Assembly: GCA_032622095.1 (NCBI GenBank)
Contig: CP136061.1
Coordinates: 9,997,287-10,061,286, forward strand
Origin: Siphonodentalium dalli
Lineage: Eukaryota; Mollusca; Scaphopoda; Gadilida; Siphonodentaliidae
Reading direction: 5' to 3'
DNA: 64,000 nt
Both the position numbers and the translations under genes were made by a program. Below are positions 46,843-59,596 of the stretch, piece by piece. Positions within the stretch are counted from its first letter, which is position 1. Each line of letters begins with the position of its first letter. The notes under the pieces were generated by a model, which ran no database searches, was not told where the DNA came from, and saw only the letters and a list, made by a program, of their open reading frames with translations.

Positions 46843-49000
46843 CGGCCGAATTCTGGTCCCTGGTCTAGACCACCCTAATAATCACGGTGTTCCATGTCTG
46901 GACCTGGTCTCGCGAAACCACCTGGTCTCGATTTAGATTAGGCGGATTATTGTTCAATCAACGACGATCGGTGCATCGACGGACCAAGGCACGCTTGGTG
47001 CTCGAACAATATGATTGCGTTCACGTCGCGAATAGTTGAGCATTACTGTAACGGGTTATCACCGAACACGTGCGGTGTGTCGTCTTTACAGGCATGTGAT
47101 TAGAGTGTCTCCATGTGGATGGTGGGGGTGTTGTCTATATTTCCAATCCGCTCCATCCTAAGTTGGGGGGGATGAGACACACCAAGTTCTCATGTCGCCA
47201 CGACCCTACCTTTATGTTTATTTATTATGATAACCTATTTTGATGTCAGCGGTTTGAGTAAATGTTTTAGTTGAGTAAAACAAAACTTGATTCACGGCCG
47301 ATGGAACCACCCATGGCCTATACATTGTTTATACCACCTCCCCATGCACCGAATAATCAGTCTCAGAGACCGCCCTTTTAAATCTCAAACATATAATGGG
47401 CTAAAAACAATTGCGCCCATTATTTCAGTTGCCATCATTCCAATTTCCAAGAATCCAAATGGTAAGACATTATTGGAACAACGACGATTAACAAAATGTA
47501 CGTTAAAATAAGAATTTCTCAGAGATTTCTAGGGTTTGGTTTGGTTTGTTAGGGTTTATCGTCAATCCAGCCGCTAGGCCACACACGACGTTGTCAATTT
47601 TACGGGTAGAGGAAAGACCACGCATAGGCTTAATTTCACCGAGAAATCGTCCCACTGCGTGTAGAAACCACCGATCCCCGGAAAGCAACTGACAAACTTG
47701 CCCAGATACACGATTCCGGTCACCCTCCCTATGACGGGGTTCGAACCAGCTTCGTCAGCGCTGGACGGCCTGTGACGGTGTAATGCACCTGGCACTCTAC
47801 CGACTGAACCACCCGGGCCCCCGAGATTTATAGGGACACAAGATAGTAAACTCCATTCTTGTATTTCTTTTTCAGCAAATGCATTTATATAAAAGAATCA
47901 TAAATTTATATATTTTGATTTTTTTTCTTCTATTTTTGTTTTGTTTTTCATTTTATTTTAATGTTTTGAAAAAACAAAATTCTTTTGTTTGTTTTGTTTT
48001 TGTAATTTTTTTTTCTGGTTCTGTTTTTTGATTGTAATTTTTTTTTCGTCTTTACTGTTTTTTTGTTTGCTTTACGTTTAAAATAAAATTACATAAAACA
48101 TCAGTATTATTCTTGTTCAAAATACTGAAATAATCTACGTGAATGGGCGGTACGAGTAATCCCCAATAAGAAGCATTCCAACGTAAATTTTATGAATACG
48201 CCGGGAAAGCCCCGCATCCCGCCCATGCGATGTAAGACGAAAATGAAAATCCGATGTGCCATTCACTGTTATGCCGGGTCGCCCATGCTCATCCACAGCA
48301 AATCGCCGGGGTACACGCACGCATGATTGTTACAGTTATGATAGGTGACATTATATAAAACACAGTTACCATAGATCATTTCCAATGTCCAGTTAAAAGC
48401 CAGCTTGTGATTGCTCAAACTATTCACCATCGTGCGAATGACTGGCTTACAATCAAACTAATAATCCGTATTAGAGTTCTGCACCATAAATATATTCTCG
48501 AAACCAGACTTCGCTATTCTCGTCTCAGGTTCAAGTCTCGGTTTATACAAAAATCTCAGACCAGGGGGGGACTAGGTCTCAGTTGGAGACTATTACCTAT
48601 AACACACATAATTATGGATTATATTAAATCTTGTCCAGTTCATATATAATTATAATCTTTACTCTACACGATATACAAATATAACACAATTACAATTTGG
48701 TTAACATAAAGATAAATGCTTCCAAAAAATACTTATGTTTCTGTTACCAGAACTTGTACGTTACCACATGGTTCGAATTATGAACAGACCAACAAAGGCT
48801 TGAATGACAATAAGAAGGCAAACCTTGGTTTACGTAAACCTGAGTTTCAAAAAGACGAGAATACGGACCAGTGCTGACCAATAATCCCAGCTTACTCGCC
48901 TCGAAGCTGGGTAACACATCGCGATCACCGTGGTTTCGGCCTGGTCTAGACTATAGTTTACATGAAACCCTGGTCTAGACCAGGGACCATAATTCGGCTG
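46843..49000. mobile_element. 2.16-kb TIR element, TAT target duplication
   Basis: Left end C(G)GCCGAATTCTGGTCCCTG and right end CAGGGACCATAATTCGGC(T)G form terminal inverted repeats of about 28 bp (internal part TGGTCTAGACCA is itself palindromic). TAT is present on both sides; the homologous, uninterrupted site in the left palindrome arm (near 38609-38614) has a single TAT inside ACCATATGTGTC. No transposase frame was found. It carries a nested SINE at 47535-47822 and a T-rich stretch at about 47920-48080. Superfamily not assigned. Confidence 0.82.
47535..47822 (-). mobile_element. tRNA-derived SINE
   Basis: On the minus strand the head has an A box (TGGTTCAGTCGG) and a B box (GGTTCGAACCC) about 50 bp apart, i.e. 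an internal RNA polymerase III promoter of tRNA type. The body continues about 190 bp and ends in an AACC-rich tail (AACAAACCAAACCAAACCC). Flanks GAGATTTCTAGGG (left) and GAGATTTATAGGG (right) look like a 13-bp target duplication with one mismatch. Nested in the TIR element 46843-49000. Confidence 0.88.
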
Positions 49001-49550
49001 TATGTGTCTGCGATGCACTGCATATAACGCAGCACAATTCTTACAAAATTAAAGCCAACCCTTTGATAACAAAAGCATTTGTGAGAGAAAGCATGCTCAG
49101 CGTCTTTATTAGTTATGTGCTTATCGGCGAATGATTCCTACAGGTATGAATCTTAAAGGGGCCAAATATGATGCCAGTGGACCGAAATTATGATAATTTT
49201 GTATACACGCGAATTTTCGAGAAGGTTCGAGAAGATTCGAGATGTAGAATGTTCGAGAAGTCGACGGTTCGAGAAATAAATGCGTGGGTTGAAAAAAAGG
49301 TGGAGTTTATAAGATAAATAAACATAGAAAAGGAGGGATTATAAATAATAAGTCCTATAAAATAAATGCAACATAGACAAGGAGGGATTAAAATAACATA
49401 TAAAATAGAAAAGGAGGAGTTTATGGCCATACATAGAAAAGAGGGCTTTGTAAGACTATGGGGGCATAGGACATGCACATACATATAGGGGAAGGGCGTC
49501 ATACCAGCTGCCCCCACAGGCACGAACATGCTGCTGCTCCTGACACTGTT

Positions 49551-49960
49551 GAATATAATTATGTCTGTATATGTATAAATATGTATATGTGTATATATGT
49601 GTGTGTATATGTTCATTTATTATACTGGAAGATTATCCCTTAACCTCATCCATTATTATACTGCTCGACACCCAAAATTTAAATTAATGATCATTCAATC
49701 ACCTTCGTCAAGTAGTAACCCCTCTTGTACAATTTTGAAGCCAACACAATGCCCATCTATATATACCTGGTCCGTACACGGCTTATGCTATAGCCATATA
49801 ATATGTATTACTCATTAAACAGGGGGTGGCAGGATAACAGTTTATATTGGACTAAACCGTCCCTCTCAATATACCACCTAGATGTGTGATTGTTTATCTT
49901 GTTCTTTCTATGTTATGTATGTATATGTGTATATTGGAAATAAATTATCCTATCCTATCC
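49551..49960. other. No gene recognised
   Basis: TATGTGTATA-rich low-complexity patches just outside the palindrome; otherwise featureless. Confidence 0.4.
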
Positions 49961-50460
49961 TTGTAAGGAAACTGCGCTTCGGCCCAGACGGCATATCCCC
50001 CAGATTGTTGAAGGGTCAACCTCCGATCTATCTGTTCCTCTGTGTGGTTCGTTTAATCGTTCTATTGAAATATTCACATCAGAAACATGGAATGAAGCGA
50101 CAGTAACTCGTATATTTCAGAAAGGCCCAAAATCATATACTGGAAACTATCAGCTCGTGATTTTGGCATGTATCATATGCAAAGAATTATAATCTTTTAT
50201 CAACGAGTCAATAGTGTGGAGCAGTATTCAGTGTTCAACATGGATTCAGAAATGCGATGTTAATAAACACTTTGTATCATACCTATCTCAAGTCGCCACC
50301 GGGCTGCATAAGGGTGAGCCTGTATATTCCATATACTTGGATTTTCAAATGGCATTTGACAATCTTCCACATGAAAGACTACTGTATAAGCCAAAGTCAT
50401 ATGGGATTGCATAACATGTGTTGAACTGGATTAAGGAATTCTTAAGCGGGAGGGTATAAT
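49960..50460 (+). mobile_element. Non-LTR reverse transcriptase relic
   Basis: Plus strand, interrupted frames: KLRFGPDGISPRLLKG (49968 on), TSETWNEATVTRIFQKG, SYTGNY, then FVSYLSQVATGLHKGEPVYS, IYLDFQMAFDNLPHERLLYK and WIKEFLSG. The order and spacing match the early RT blocks of CR1-like elements (GPDGI..., D..KAFD..PH..L...L...G). Stops and frameshifts show it is dead. Confidence 0.8.
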
Positions 50461-51079
50461 ATTAGTATTATGTTTACATTTAAAAGCGCATTAGACAGTA
50501 AATTAACATTAGTTGCCTTTACAATAGCAATACATGTTTAAAACAAAGATATAATAACAAGGGGGGGGGGGTAAAACAATAATGTGAGTTTACAAAAAGA
50601 CCAAGGAAAATTAAAAAACTATCTAAAACAATTTCTAACAAAATTAAAATATAACCAATGGTGAATCTAAAATCTAAAGAAATTAGTGAATGGATAATAA
50701 AAGTGAATAATGCCAACTAATCAACTTCAACATATGATTTCAACGACTATTTGAAGTGTTTAACAGAGTGACATCGCCTGCAGCTGATTGGCAGTATATT
50801 TCAAAACGGATTGACACTTCCTGTAAACATATCTTCCTGTGATTCGTATTTGGTTTGCCGCCGATGGTATTCAGATTGAGTCAGTCCAGTGGTGTTAGAC
50901 CGAGTCCACCTCCCCATATTTCCCGAAACATATATGTAATGTAACAAAGTTGCGCCATATGGAGCGATTTGAAAATAATGATTACACCTTTACAATGCAT
51001 ACTGAATGTCATGAGTTCTTGAATTAGAAAATGTGCATAGGTGATCATATTTAGATTTGTTAGTCGTCAAGCGTACATT
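50461..51079. other. No gene recognised
   Basis: AT-rich with a run of 10 G at 50562-50571. Nothing supported. Confidence 0.4.
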
Positions 51080-51228
51080 ATTAGTTATCTTTGGTAACAT
51101 CGGGGGTACATGGAGATTTAATACCTGGATGTCGATTTTGAACCCCCAGGCGGAGCCGAGGTGTTCAAAAAGAGACATCGAGGTATTAAATTTCCATGTA
51201 CCCCCCGATGTTGCCGGAGATAACGATT
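51080..51228. repeat. Inverted repeat, arms about 60 bp
   Basis: AACATCGGGGGTACATGGAG at the left is matched by the complement around CATGTACCCCCCGATGTT at the right, with AATACCTGGATGTC also mirrored. Further CCCCCGATGTTTC motifs follow at about 51415-51450. Confidence 0.85.
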
Positions 51229-51689
51229 TTGTCCCCAGCACAATAGCCATATCTCCTCAATTTAAGTAATTTTCATAGACTTTCCGATAAATTCACACCA
51301 ATAATGATAATTCAGTAGCCGACCTAAGGATCCGGCGTCAGGTGACGTCAAACTCGGCGTGCGAGAGCAACGTCACGATTGATGGAAACTGTCAGGTCAA
51401 GGGGCATTCATATACCCCCGATGTTTCACGTGCTCATACACCCCCGATGTTTCGCGCACGTTCTCTTATACCCCGCTGTCAAGAGTGGCGGGAGGCATGG
51501 TGATTTAAATGTAGCGTTGTAGCCAATCAGATTGCTAATTACAACCGGATGTGGGAACAAAATTGTTTATCAAAATGACAATCTTATCCACGTTCTCCTG
51601 TATGCTTGTAGTCAGTAGGGAGTTCAAACCGTAAACCAACAGAGTGCGCTATCACGGACGCCATTATCATTTCGAAGACGACCTCATAT

Positions 51690-52430
51690 ACTGCTGTGGT
51701 CACAATTGTAAAATGCCGCCCTTAAATCTATAATTGTACGCACTTCCCGTGGTCAACAGAAAGGTCAATATCATTCTTAACTTTTATGGCAGCCGTTTCT
51801 CTTGAGTTGTTCATTCTGTAATGCAGGCTGAAAGTTATCAAACAAATTATGGCTGTTCACGTGTTCCAGAAGTTGGATACTGACCGACTTTTTCACCAGA
51901 AATATCGATAAATTAGACACTGGCCTGTAATCTATTAGTACTTGTGGATCAATTGAGGCTTTTTCAATATAGGTAACAGCAATCCGAATAAACAGAGACA
52001 AAATTATGCTTGCCTTGGTCATTTTTCGCAAATCTCGTAGGAATTCGGTCCAATAATTATGATTTACTTTTCATCGTGTTGAGAACTTCTTCAAATTTTA
52101 ATACAGAAAAATCCTTTAATTTAGTGAACTCAAAAACATCAGTTGTCGATGCATCTGCGGGTAACAGCCGAGTGGTCTTTGAACACATTCCTCTCAATTA
52201 TTTCATGAAAAATCTTAACAAATGTGTCAGTTATATATTTATCATTATTATGGGGTGGCAATACTGCATCATCTGTTTTAGTTAAAAGTTTCACATATTC
52301 AAATATACGTGTCTGTCGCATGCGTAAGGATACTCTCAAAATAAGAATGATTGGCCACATGGACCGTCTTCGCAACACTGTTCGAACAAATCACCAGATC
52401 GGCTCGATTTTCTAGTGTTGTGCGTCTTGA
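51690..52430 (-). mobile_element. Non-LTR reverse transcriptase relic (N-terminal RT blocks)
   Basis: Minus strand, frameshifted: KLLTKTDDAVLPPHNNDKYI then TDTFVKIF (52378-52139); DYRPVSNLSIFLVKKSVSIQ, LLEHVNSHNLFDNFQPAL (about 51930-51800); and TIIDLRAAFYNC near 51730-51700, equivalent to the LLDLSAAFDTVDH block. A typical order for RT of the CR1/Jockey group, badly decayed. Confidence 0.75.
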
Positions 52431-55275
52431 GAAATTCACTGACAGTTTATGTCGTTGCTTTTTCTCTTTAGGGACTTCGTCTGAAAACCAATGATATCGC
52501 TGTGACCTTATTTTGTATTGTTCGTGTTAAGTGATCATTGGAACAATGCAACATGCCATTCGTGTGATATCAGTCCCTTCCAATCCCTCAATAATTCGAT
52601 TATACACAACTCAGTATGAAATTTCACGAAAAATCACCGTTAGGATCTAGTCATATTTCAACAAGAAATTGACAGAACTGTGCAAATTTAGTGAGGCATA
52701 CAATGACTTATGAATATTTTAACTCAATGAAACAAAAATTGTCACTTTGTCTGAAAATGGCTGCCAAAATGGCGGCAAAACCTGGAAAATGGTAAATATT
52801 GCCCCATCATGCCATGCAATCGCTTACAAGTTGTGATTGATGACATTACCACAATTATTGTATTTTTATGTCACACACTTGACATCAAAATCGGCCAAAA
52901 TTAACTTTTCAGGTTTGGACCATTTATTAAAGTAAATAGAACTATCTTTGGTATCAAAAATGTTTATTGTTTTTGAGTTATCTTAAATGCGCCACACTAA
53001 TGTGTTTGTAGACAACATTACTCAAGATGGCTTCCAAAAGGCAAACACATTTGGTAATTTTGTTTACATATATCCCGAGCAGTATTCTCTGTTCCCAAGA
53101 GTTAGCAAATCGTAACTCACTTGGTTATTAACCATGTTACTTAATCCACTGACTACTACCTGTTTCACAGTTTCATTCCCGTTGTCTCTGTACCTTCTGA
53201 TGCATGGAAAATTAATTTTAAATGATGTACTGAAGTATGGAATTTGCCAAATATGTCTCTGGCAGAACGTCTAAACGCAATTGAGTGAAACCATATTATG
53301 TGGCTACTCTCGACCATTAGCATCAAAATCAACTTAGTATATGGTGTATGTCAAAACGGCAGCCAATGAGTGAATGTGTGGTCATAGATGATGTGAATAG
53401 TTCTACAGGGAGTTATTGTATGGTCATGAATGGTGCGAAGGAGTAGCCTATGTGATGTGTCCATGGTGAGATGTGTAGGTTTACAAGGGTTATTGAAGTG
53501 GTGTGTGGGTATAATTATAGCAGCTGTATGTGCATATGCATATGTATGTATATAGAATGTTGTACATTGTATATAGTTATTGGCTATATGGCCATGTGTG
53601 TGACCAATATGTATACATGGGGTGAAAGTATGGCAAATGGTGAGGTGAATTGGTAAACAAGGAGTGACTTTATGACCATAATGTTGTGTGGGTATAAGGC
53701 GAGTGAGGAGTATATTCAATCATGCAGTGTGTAAATGGCCATATGTGCGGGGCATTTGTATATATACAAGGGTTGGATAGCCATTGTTGAGGTGTATATG
53801 TATACCAGGAGTTACCCTATGCTTATGGCTGCAGTGTATATGTATATCTATCTAACCGTACAATACCATTTACTTCACCTTACTTCTTGATTTATTTTAC
53901 TTCATGTCATTACAGGCAACGCATGAGAATAGTTCACTAAGTTAACTGTTAAAAGAGCATACCACATACAAGAATTTATCATGAAAACAGTACGTTATCC
54001 GACTATTGGGAAAACCTCGTCATTCTCCGTAACCGCGCCCAAGAGGCCAAATGTCGAGTAGTCCAGAATGAATCCCGGCGTTGCACAGATTGAAAATTAT
54101 TCAAACCTTTGCAAACCTTTGATGTGGTTGTCTATCGGTTAAAGCCATGCGGGGACATGTCTGGGGTGTATTCATTTGTTGGTTCTCCACCTTGGCAATT
54201 CCAACTACATACCATTGACCCAGATAAAAAGTCCCAAAACTTTGAGAATCTCATTTTGCTCATCAAACTTGCCTCGGAATTTTCCAACTGATACTTCAAG
54301 ATTTCCATTCTTTGTCAATTTCTAACGCAATTACATCCCCAGTTGGAAATTTCCAGTTAAATTTCTGTCTGAAGATTTTACCGAAATGGCGAAAGCAGTA
54401 ACATATTCGATTTTTGGTAGTATGTATATAATATCTAGTCTAGTAATGTGAAATCAGTGTTCGCGACGGAGTCCACATAACAGGTGCAATCTTGTCTTGA
54501 TTCTGGCACACAAAGCCATATGACGTAAATGACGTCATGGTCCATGTCATGACGTCTTTGCTGTTTTTAATTCAGCTAACTAACGAAATTAGTCAAATTG
54601 AAACTAATGTATAGGCCTAAATCGCATAGGAATTCTTCGGAAACGGTGAAGTTGCCAACTTAATATTCAACCCGGTGGTCCACTTCCGATTCAAGTGCTT
54701 TAACAATTTCTTTGGGCGATCAATTGCCCCAAGAGGGGATACCAATTCGAGAGCGATACAAGACCGGAAGTCATGTGATTTTTGACCCCTATTTTATACG
54801 CCGCTCTAGATCGCGTCGAAATTCTGTTTCATGGTATTGAAAAATGAATGACGTAATTCACGCCTAAACATGAAAAGCAACAACGCGCATGCGGCGCGTT
54901 GTGGTTGCTATAAGTAATGGTATGCATCACTTATTTTGCACAGTTCTGCTCATTTCTTGTTGAAATATGACTACAATCTCAATGGTGATGTTTGGTGAAA
55001 TTTCATACCGCGTTCTGTAAAATCAAATTATTGATGGATCGGGTGGGGCTGGTATCAAACGAACGGCACATTTCATTGCGACCAGTTAACACGATCAATA
55101 AAAAATAAAGTCATAGTTCCGAACCAGTTCCATACAGAACAAACTGGTCAAGAAGATAGTAGTGAAAAAACGTTAAATTTCCTGTTTCAGCTCCCATTTT
55201 GACGACCATCCTGAACGGGGAGTTCCAATTTCGCCCTAAAAATGTGCCACTATATCGAGCTGAGTCAGCCTAATT
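52431..55275. other. No gene recognised
   Basis: 53340-53860 is TG-rich degenerate repeat sequence (recurrent ATGGTCAT/GTGTAT). ATGACGTCATGG and TCATGACGTC (CRE-like palindromes) occur at 54530-54556. No coding signature. Confidence 0.4.
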
Positions 55276-55676
55276 TTAACCCTTTACCCAACAGAACGGC
55301 CCTGTGCCAATGCATTCTCTTATATATGCGAGTCGACCATAGGTCGCCTCGCATATATAAGAGAATGCATTGGCTTAACACATTAAAAATTATAAAATTG
55401 TTAAAGAATGTAAGAAAAAATCGTAAAAAGTGTTAAAAAAAGATTTTGTTTAGGCCAATGCATTCTCTTATATATGCGAGGCGACCTATGGTCGACTCGC
55501 ATATATAAGAGAATGCATTGGCACAGGGCATAACTGTAACCATCACAATGTGGTCAATGAGCCGGTTCCAATGATATCCATATTTGTATGGTTCTATTGA
55601 GACAGACCGAAGATATTTTAGGCTGTTGAAGCTTTATTTGACCGGTTTTGGCCGGTTTTGTTGGGTAAAGGGTTAT
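55276..55676 (-). mobile_element. piggyBac-like MITE, copy 8
   Basis: Orientation as copies 3, 4 and 7, both hairpins. The left edge is TTAA; the right edge is decayed to TTAT. Confidence 0.92.
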
Positions 55677-56632
55677 ATCGTATATTCCATAGTAAGATTA
55701 ATTGCGACATTAATAAATTATTTAACCCCGAAACGCTCTTTAAATTCGGAAAAAAAACCTAAAAGATGGGTTAAAGTGAAACTTCTGCTTGGCTCCATAT
55801 CTAATATCAATTGGTATGTTAATATGAATATATTTGCAAAATGTCATGCCTTAGTCACGAAGAGAATAATTCTTTTACTAATCTACTCCACTATACAACA
55901 TCATGTGCATCCCGACACCACTGTGTTAATGACTTCCGTTCGATCAGTTAGTGGTATTTGTCAGTCATTGAGTGTGAAATATCGTCAGCCCGTATGCTCA
56001 TATCGCCAACGATCACAAACGGTTCCGAGAGATTCACATATTATCAAATTAGCATCACGAATTATTTCATGAATTTAGAAATTTTGCAACCACATGTTTA
56101 TTGTGAGGTCCATGTAATGAGTCTCGTATAGCCTGTGCCCGTTTCGTTGCACTATCACAAGTATCGTACCGGGCTGTGCATTCGTCGATTCGAATCTCGA
56201 TCATATTCGATATTTCGGAATCAAGTTGAAAATGAAAGCGTGTGTTCACCAGTACAGAAGGGGAATAAGATTAGTTTAGTAAACTAGATCACTTAGATCG
56301 CTTAGATGATCATATTCATGTCCCAACAACGTTCAAAACAGAAATGACGGCAATCGTATTTCCTGTACAATTTAAATGAAACGCACGGGCGCCGCTGAAA
56401 ACACATCGTTTTTTAGCCAATCACAACGATTATTTCTAGAAGAGGTGCCTCGAAAAGTCAACGGGGGAATTTCATAACAAGACAAGACATTACCAGAGTA
56501 CTCCATGCAAAGAAATCGAGTACGCCCAATACGAATTACACCACGAAATGTTTTCTCACCTGAGACCGAAAAAGCGCAGTATTTCGTTGACTATTCAGTC
56601 GAATTGTGACCATAAACTTTCAGTCGTATTAC
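55677..56632. other. No gene recognised
   Basis: Open frames extending from the MITE into this region show no family features. Confidence 0.4.
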
Positions 56633-56788
56633 AAAAGAAATAAATACACGGTGTATCGGTTTGTATGGTCAAGTTGTACCACAAAAAACTGATTGTAGGA
56701 CTCCGCTACGCGTCGTCCTACAATCAGTTTTTTTGTGGTACAACTTGACCATACACACCGATACACCGTGTATTTATTTCTTAAACGT
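56633..56788. repeat. Long near-perfect inverted repeat, arms about 70 bp
   Basis: AAATAAATACACGGTGTATC at the left is mirrored by GATACACCGTGTATTTATTT at the right; the centre is CTCCGCTACGCGTCGTCC between copies of TGATTGTAGGA and its complement. Confidence 0.92.
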
Positions 56789-59596
56789 TTTTTTTCAAAT
56801 AAAGTTTTCAATTATGTTTCGGTAAATAAACAATATTGAAAGTAAATATCATGTCCATTTGTTATGTTTTTATCTTTTTGTTCTGCCTTGAAATGTTTCA
56901 TTTCTCATATTTTTATTTCTCATTGTGTATTATATGGCCAAAATATTTTCTTTTGCGAGCAAATTTGATTTTTGATACCTTTTTGAAAAAATGTTATATC
57001 CTGGAAACTTGTATGTGGGCAGTTGATAATTAATGGCTTCTGTCACTCACCATTCACACAATGATCTTAACAATAGCGCTCCCACTGTCACTAAATGTCA
57101 CTTTTTACGAAACATTAACTTGTTTATAAGATATTTGCAATTTGTTTTTTAAATGGCGTAGTCTTTAATAGTTGGGGGTAACTTTGAACGCTGACTGCTG
57201 TTTCTCCTCATTACTTGCGCCAGTCCATGCTGGACGCAAGTAATGTTTTCGATCCGGATCTTTGTCTGTTTATTTGTCCTTCCGCGAATATGTTACGTCA
57301 TACCGGAAGTACATACTGTAAATAATGCACACGCTAATATGAGATGATTGCATCAATTGTAATTTAAATCCACATATATTCTTAATTTGCATCGTTATCT
57401 GGTTTTATTTTGATAATAAATCGTTCATAAATGAACAATTTTGAATGATTTCTTCCTGGAAACCGATCAAGACGCCATGACGTCACGACGCACATAAGGA
57501 CGTCACGAGCTACATGGTCGCGCAAAACACCAGACATGACTGCGTCGATGTCCAGACAGCTTAGACTCGTATTACACCGACTGGCTAAACCATTCCATCT
57601 GCCAACAACTTCGTGTTTTATTATTATAAATATATATATATTGCATGGAAACAAAAGTGGGCAATAGTACTGCCCATTAGAAGTCTATTTTATGTAACTT
57701 GAAACTCGAAGAAATGAGTAAAGATCAAGTATAAAAAAAAGCGTGCGGAATCGTTTTTTTTCTTTTTCGCAGAGACAGTGAGGTGCCAACTGCCAACATA
57801 TTTCTTGAAAGTTCAAAGCATTTTCGAAAGATCCTGGTGCATATAAATCGTGTCCGGCCAAACAGTCGAGCGCGTGGTTCAATTGAAAAACAATTGCACT
57901 GAAAAATGTGAATGTGCACAGAAACATGGATTATTAAAATGCCTTATTAATTAACTGGGGAAACAAGCTTTCTCATTCTCAACGCAATATATAGGCATTT
58001 TGATGGTATGTTCCCGAAGATTGTAGATCAGTTGCTAATGAGGGAACGTTCCCATTGACACAATGTTAATCAAAGACTAGCCAATGGTCGCGTGTCTTTT
58101 ATTTAATTGTGTCGGTATTTGTAATTATGTGATTCTCGTCAAACTAGTAATTTAACCCAATAGGTATATAATATAGCATCATCGGCAACCAATCATTTTC
58201 ACACCCTTTCTATAAATATGTCGAACAACTCGTACGTATCACTGTCCGCACACACAACTCTTTCTGCGATGGGTGATATCTAGAGTCTTGTTATCGATCT
58301 CTCAAACGAGAGGCACCCGTGGTTCAAACTGTTGTTGGTAAGACGCCACAAAACATGCCAAATGTGTGATGGGCGCAAGTATAGGCAGCTCCAGAGAGTG
58401 CATTCTAGTTCTAAATATTTTGACTGCGTTTGTGAGGCATGTTGGTGTTTTCATGTTTACATTATCTTATTATGGTCCCAAATGTAATATATATTGAATA
58501 AAAAATGCTGTGGACAGATTTAACCCGGTGTATGTGCGCTGATGTAACGGTAAATAAGTCTGAAATCTGGCTGCGATGCCTGTCTGTCACCTAAATTCGT
58601 AATTATAAACCTGGCTATTCGTAATAATTTAGGTTTCCTGGCAAATCATTAAAACATATGTTTATTTGTGGTCAGATTTAATGATCTTGAATTATGTTCG
58701 CAATGTTCTAAGATGAATATGTGCATTGCACTGAGAGTACCAACAACGTTGTTTTTTTTCTATATTCCATTGTTCATAATTGTCAGGCATTGATAGTGAT
58801 TATGCCATTGTTGGAACCTTGCTATTTTAGGTCAAAAATGTAGTCTCATTTTGGGGAAGTACAGTAAGAACCATAAGATCAACAGCATGATAAATCAGTT
58901 GAAACATCTCGATTACGTGTCACAGGTACAACAAGGACAATAGCGTATACATAGCTTATAGCCCCTCAGTGGAAGGAGGTTTTTGCAACGAGGGACCATA
59001 TATTATGTGTTTAAAGTATAATATGAAGAACAAAATTAACAAAATGTTCGTGATTTTGGTGTGCACGAGCAACGTGCGAATCTTACCTATGGTATATATA
59101 GGTAATTGGTCACATAGTGTGCAAACAATACATATGCATCAAATACCATATAGTTATATATGTTTATGATTTTGTGCAAGCTGTTTAAGCAATGTCACCA
59201 AATTGAGAAATGAGGAATACTCTTTATAACGTACAGGTTGAAAATGATGCTTTCATATGACACATTCGCAAAAACAGACAGAGTGTTCAAAGTTACCCCA
59301 AACGTCAGGGTAACTTTGAACACCAGTTTTTTTTAATACCCCTGTGTCATCAATGTCGGTACACATTAAAAAAGACCTTTGTTTTGAGAGAACCACTTCT
59401 TCCCATGTTTTTGGAAACATTCAGATCTTACATAATATAATCTTTTTAAAAATATCGACAGAGAAACACAGAAAGTGTTGAAAGTTACCCCGGTTTACGG
59501 TACCCAGAACTCCAATAAATCACATCAACTTCGACTGTAGTCTGGTGTCTGTTTTAAGCAGACAGCTGCTTGTTTGAAACCGCTAACTGTTTGTAA
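56789..59596. other. No certain gene
   Basis: A 36-bp palindrome at 57203-57243 (CATTACTTGCG and its complement) and the small secreted-type frame at 57685-57927. Otherwise no recognised feature. Confidence 0.4.
57685..57927 (-). CDS. Small ORF with a signal-peptide-like start, unknown
   Basis: 80-codon frame on the minus strand. Residues 1-22 (MFLCTFTFFSAIVFQLNHAL) look like a cleavable signal peptide. The body has cysteines near positions 45, 51 and 53 and a basic EKEKKR stretch. There are no recognised domains, no clear splice evidence and no neighbouring gene. It may be a small secreted peptide, the first exon of a gene beyond the window, or chance. Confidence 0.2.
   Translation of the reverse strand: MFLCTFTFFSAIVFQLNHALDCLAGHDLYAPGSFENALNFQEICWQLAPHCLCEKEKKRFRTLFFILDLYSFLRVSSYIK

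Larger units (their letters stand above)
38133..49550. repeat. Giant imperfect palindrome, about 11.4 kb
   Basis: Left arm 38133-41790 and right arm 42850-49550 are inverted copies in continuous order. Outer pair: CAGCAGCATGTTCGTG at 38147 with its complement near 49540. Middle pairs: GCACACTTTCTGTTAATTAA (38637) with 46797-46816, and TACAAACCTGGACAGCAAAG (39342) with about 45885-45905. Inner pair: TTACGGGTGAA (43021) with the complement near 41648, and CTACCATTACCCTCGCTAT (42892) with about 41747-41762. The spacer is about 1.06 kb. Arms differ by substitutions, array length and the insertions at 39444-40209, 45328-45726 and 46843-49000. Confidence 0.88.

Noticed and set aside
55584-56072. 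162-codon plus-strand frame
   Set aside because: It begins inside a MITE and has no family motif.
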